This document shows, in pieces, positions 41,510 through 41,762 of a DNA stretch of 41,762 nucleotides. The translations under genes and the position numbers were made by a program. Each line of letters begins with the position of its first letter. The first letter of the stretch is position 1. The notes beneath the pieces are model-generated. The model was not told where the DNA came from and ran no database searches. It saw only the letters and a list, made by a program, of their open reading frames with translations. The DNA comes from Desulfosporosinus fructosivorans. Lineage in GTDB: Bacteria; Bacillota; Desulfitobacteriia; Desulfitobacteriales; Desulfitobacteriaceae. The stretch lies in the NCBI RefSeq assembly GCF_004766045.1, contig NZ_SPQQ01000023.1:1-41762 (forward strand). The letters are read 5' to 3'.

Positions 41510-41762
41510 TTACTTTAATATATCCTTAACTACTTCTTCAGGAATCACAAACTCAGGGCTTCCGGATGATCCAGGAGCAACCTCATATTTATCAAAGCAG
41601 ATTACTATCCTGCCGTCATTATTGATATAAAAATTCTGGTTTTCTTTAATGCCTTTAAATGGTCCGAATGTTGGATCATCTACCCAATAGGTATTTTCAC
41701 CTTTCTCATTCTGTCTTTTCATTTCGGCTGTAATATACTCGCTAAGCTTTTTAATATAATCA
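41510..41762 (-). CDS. C-terminal part of a DUF3298 (RsiV-like) protein, cut by the window edge
   Basis: The minus-strand frame stays open to the window end, so the start lies beyond 41762. The visible 84 residues include FYINNDGRIVICFDKYEVAP, then GSSGSPEFVIPEEVVKDIL and a terminal Lys, the characteristic closing segment of DUF3298 domains. These occur in lysozyme-sensing anti-sigma factors such as RsiV and in secreted deacetylase-associated proteins. Which type cannot be said without the N-terminus. Confidence 0.78.
   Translation of the reverse strand, partial: DYIKKLSEYITAEMKRQNEKGENTYWVDDPTFGPFKGIKENQNFYINNDGRIVICFDKYEVAPGSSGSPEFVIPEEVVKDILK

Overview
The window reads as chromosomal DNA of an anaerobic, low-to-medium GC, spore-former-type Firmicute, most like the Desulfosporosinus/Desulfitobacterium group (inference from gene content). 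Pointers are corrinoid/tetrahydrofolate methyl-transfer genes, an arylsulfate sulfotransferase, a DASS anion transporter, a CRP/FNR regulator, a BlaI/BlaR1-type pair, Gram-positive glycolipid synthesis genes and strong AGGAGG-type ribosome binding sites. No rRNA, tRNA or CRISPR array was seen.

Layout. 1-1.7 kb: hairpins, an ArsR-VOC gene pair and two copies of a dispersed repeat. 1.9-4.5 kb: two paralogous secreted lipoprotein esterases, one intact and one broken by a frameshift and cut off before its catalytic serine. 4.7-6.6 kb: a PAP2 phosphatase overlapping a processive glycolipid glycosyltransferase. 6.8-9.4 kb: an anchored envelope protein divergent from an OmpR-type two-component pair. 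10.1-12.8 kb: two short-chain and one medium-chain dehydrogenase. 12.8-14.6 kb: an HSL-type esterase sandwiched between direct repeats made of the dehydrogenase start and a response-regulator start. 14.6-16.3 kb: a second two-component pair. 16.6-18.9 kb: M56 peptidase/BlaI repressor with a well-defined promoter-operator. 19.1 kb: sugar acetyltransferase.

20.1-25.9 kb is a sulfotransferase locus, all on the minus strand: CRP/FNR regulator, DASS anion transporter, arylsulfate sulfotransferase without a signal peptide, thioredoxin reductase, thioredoxin. A palindrome placed as an activator site precedes the transporter. 26.1-27.8 kb is an IS1182-type transposase.

28.3-33.9 kb is a corrinoid methyl-transfer locus: a deleted corrinoid-activating protein, a methyl-H4folate:corrinoid methyltransferase, a 41-residue ORF, a UroD-like methyltransferase and a corrinoid protein on the minus strand. 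Divergent from these are a second corrinoid protein and a GntR/UTRA regulator. The shared intergenic region holds two mirror-image promoters, each followed by the same palindrome.

33.9-41.8 kb holds a tnpB-less IS200/IS605-type end, an AraC regulator divergent from a dehydrogenase, gene debris, a MntA-HepT toxin-antitoxin pair, more repeat copies, an EFR1-type flavodoxin/ferredoxin divergent from an MmyB-like regulator, and a DUF3298 gene running off the end.

The most unusual items are the dispersed repeat (five substantially complete copies plus fragments, all in one orientation), which looks like a decayed small gene with its own terminator; the cytoplasmic sulfotransferase paired with thioredoxin rather than Dsb proteins; and the symmetrically regulated methyl-transfer locus whose UroD-like protein lacks the usual metal-site motif.
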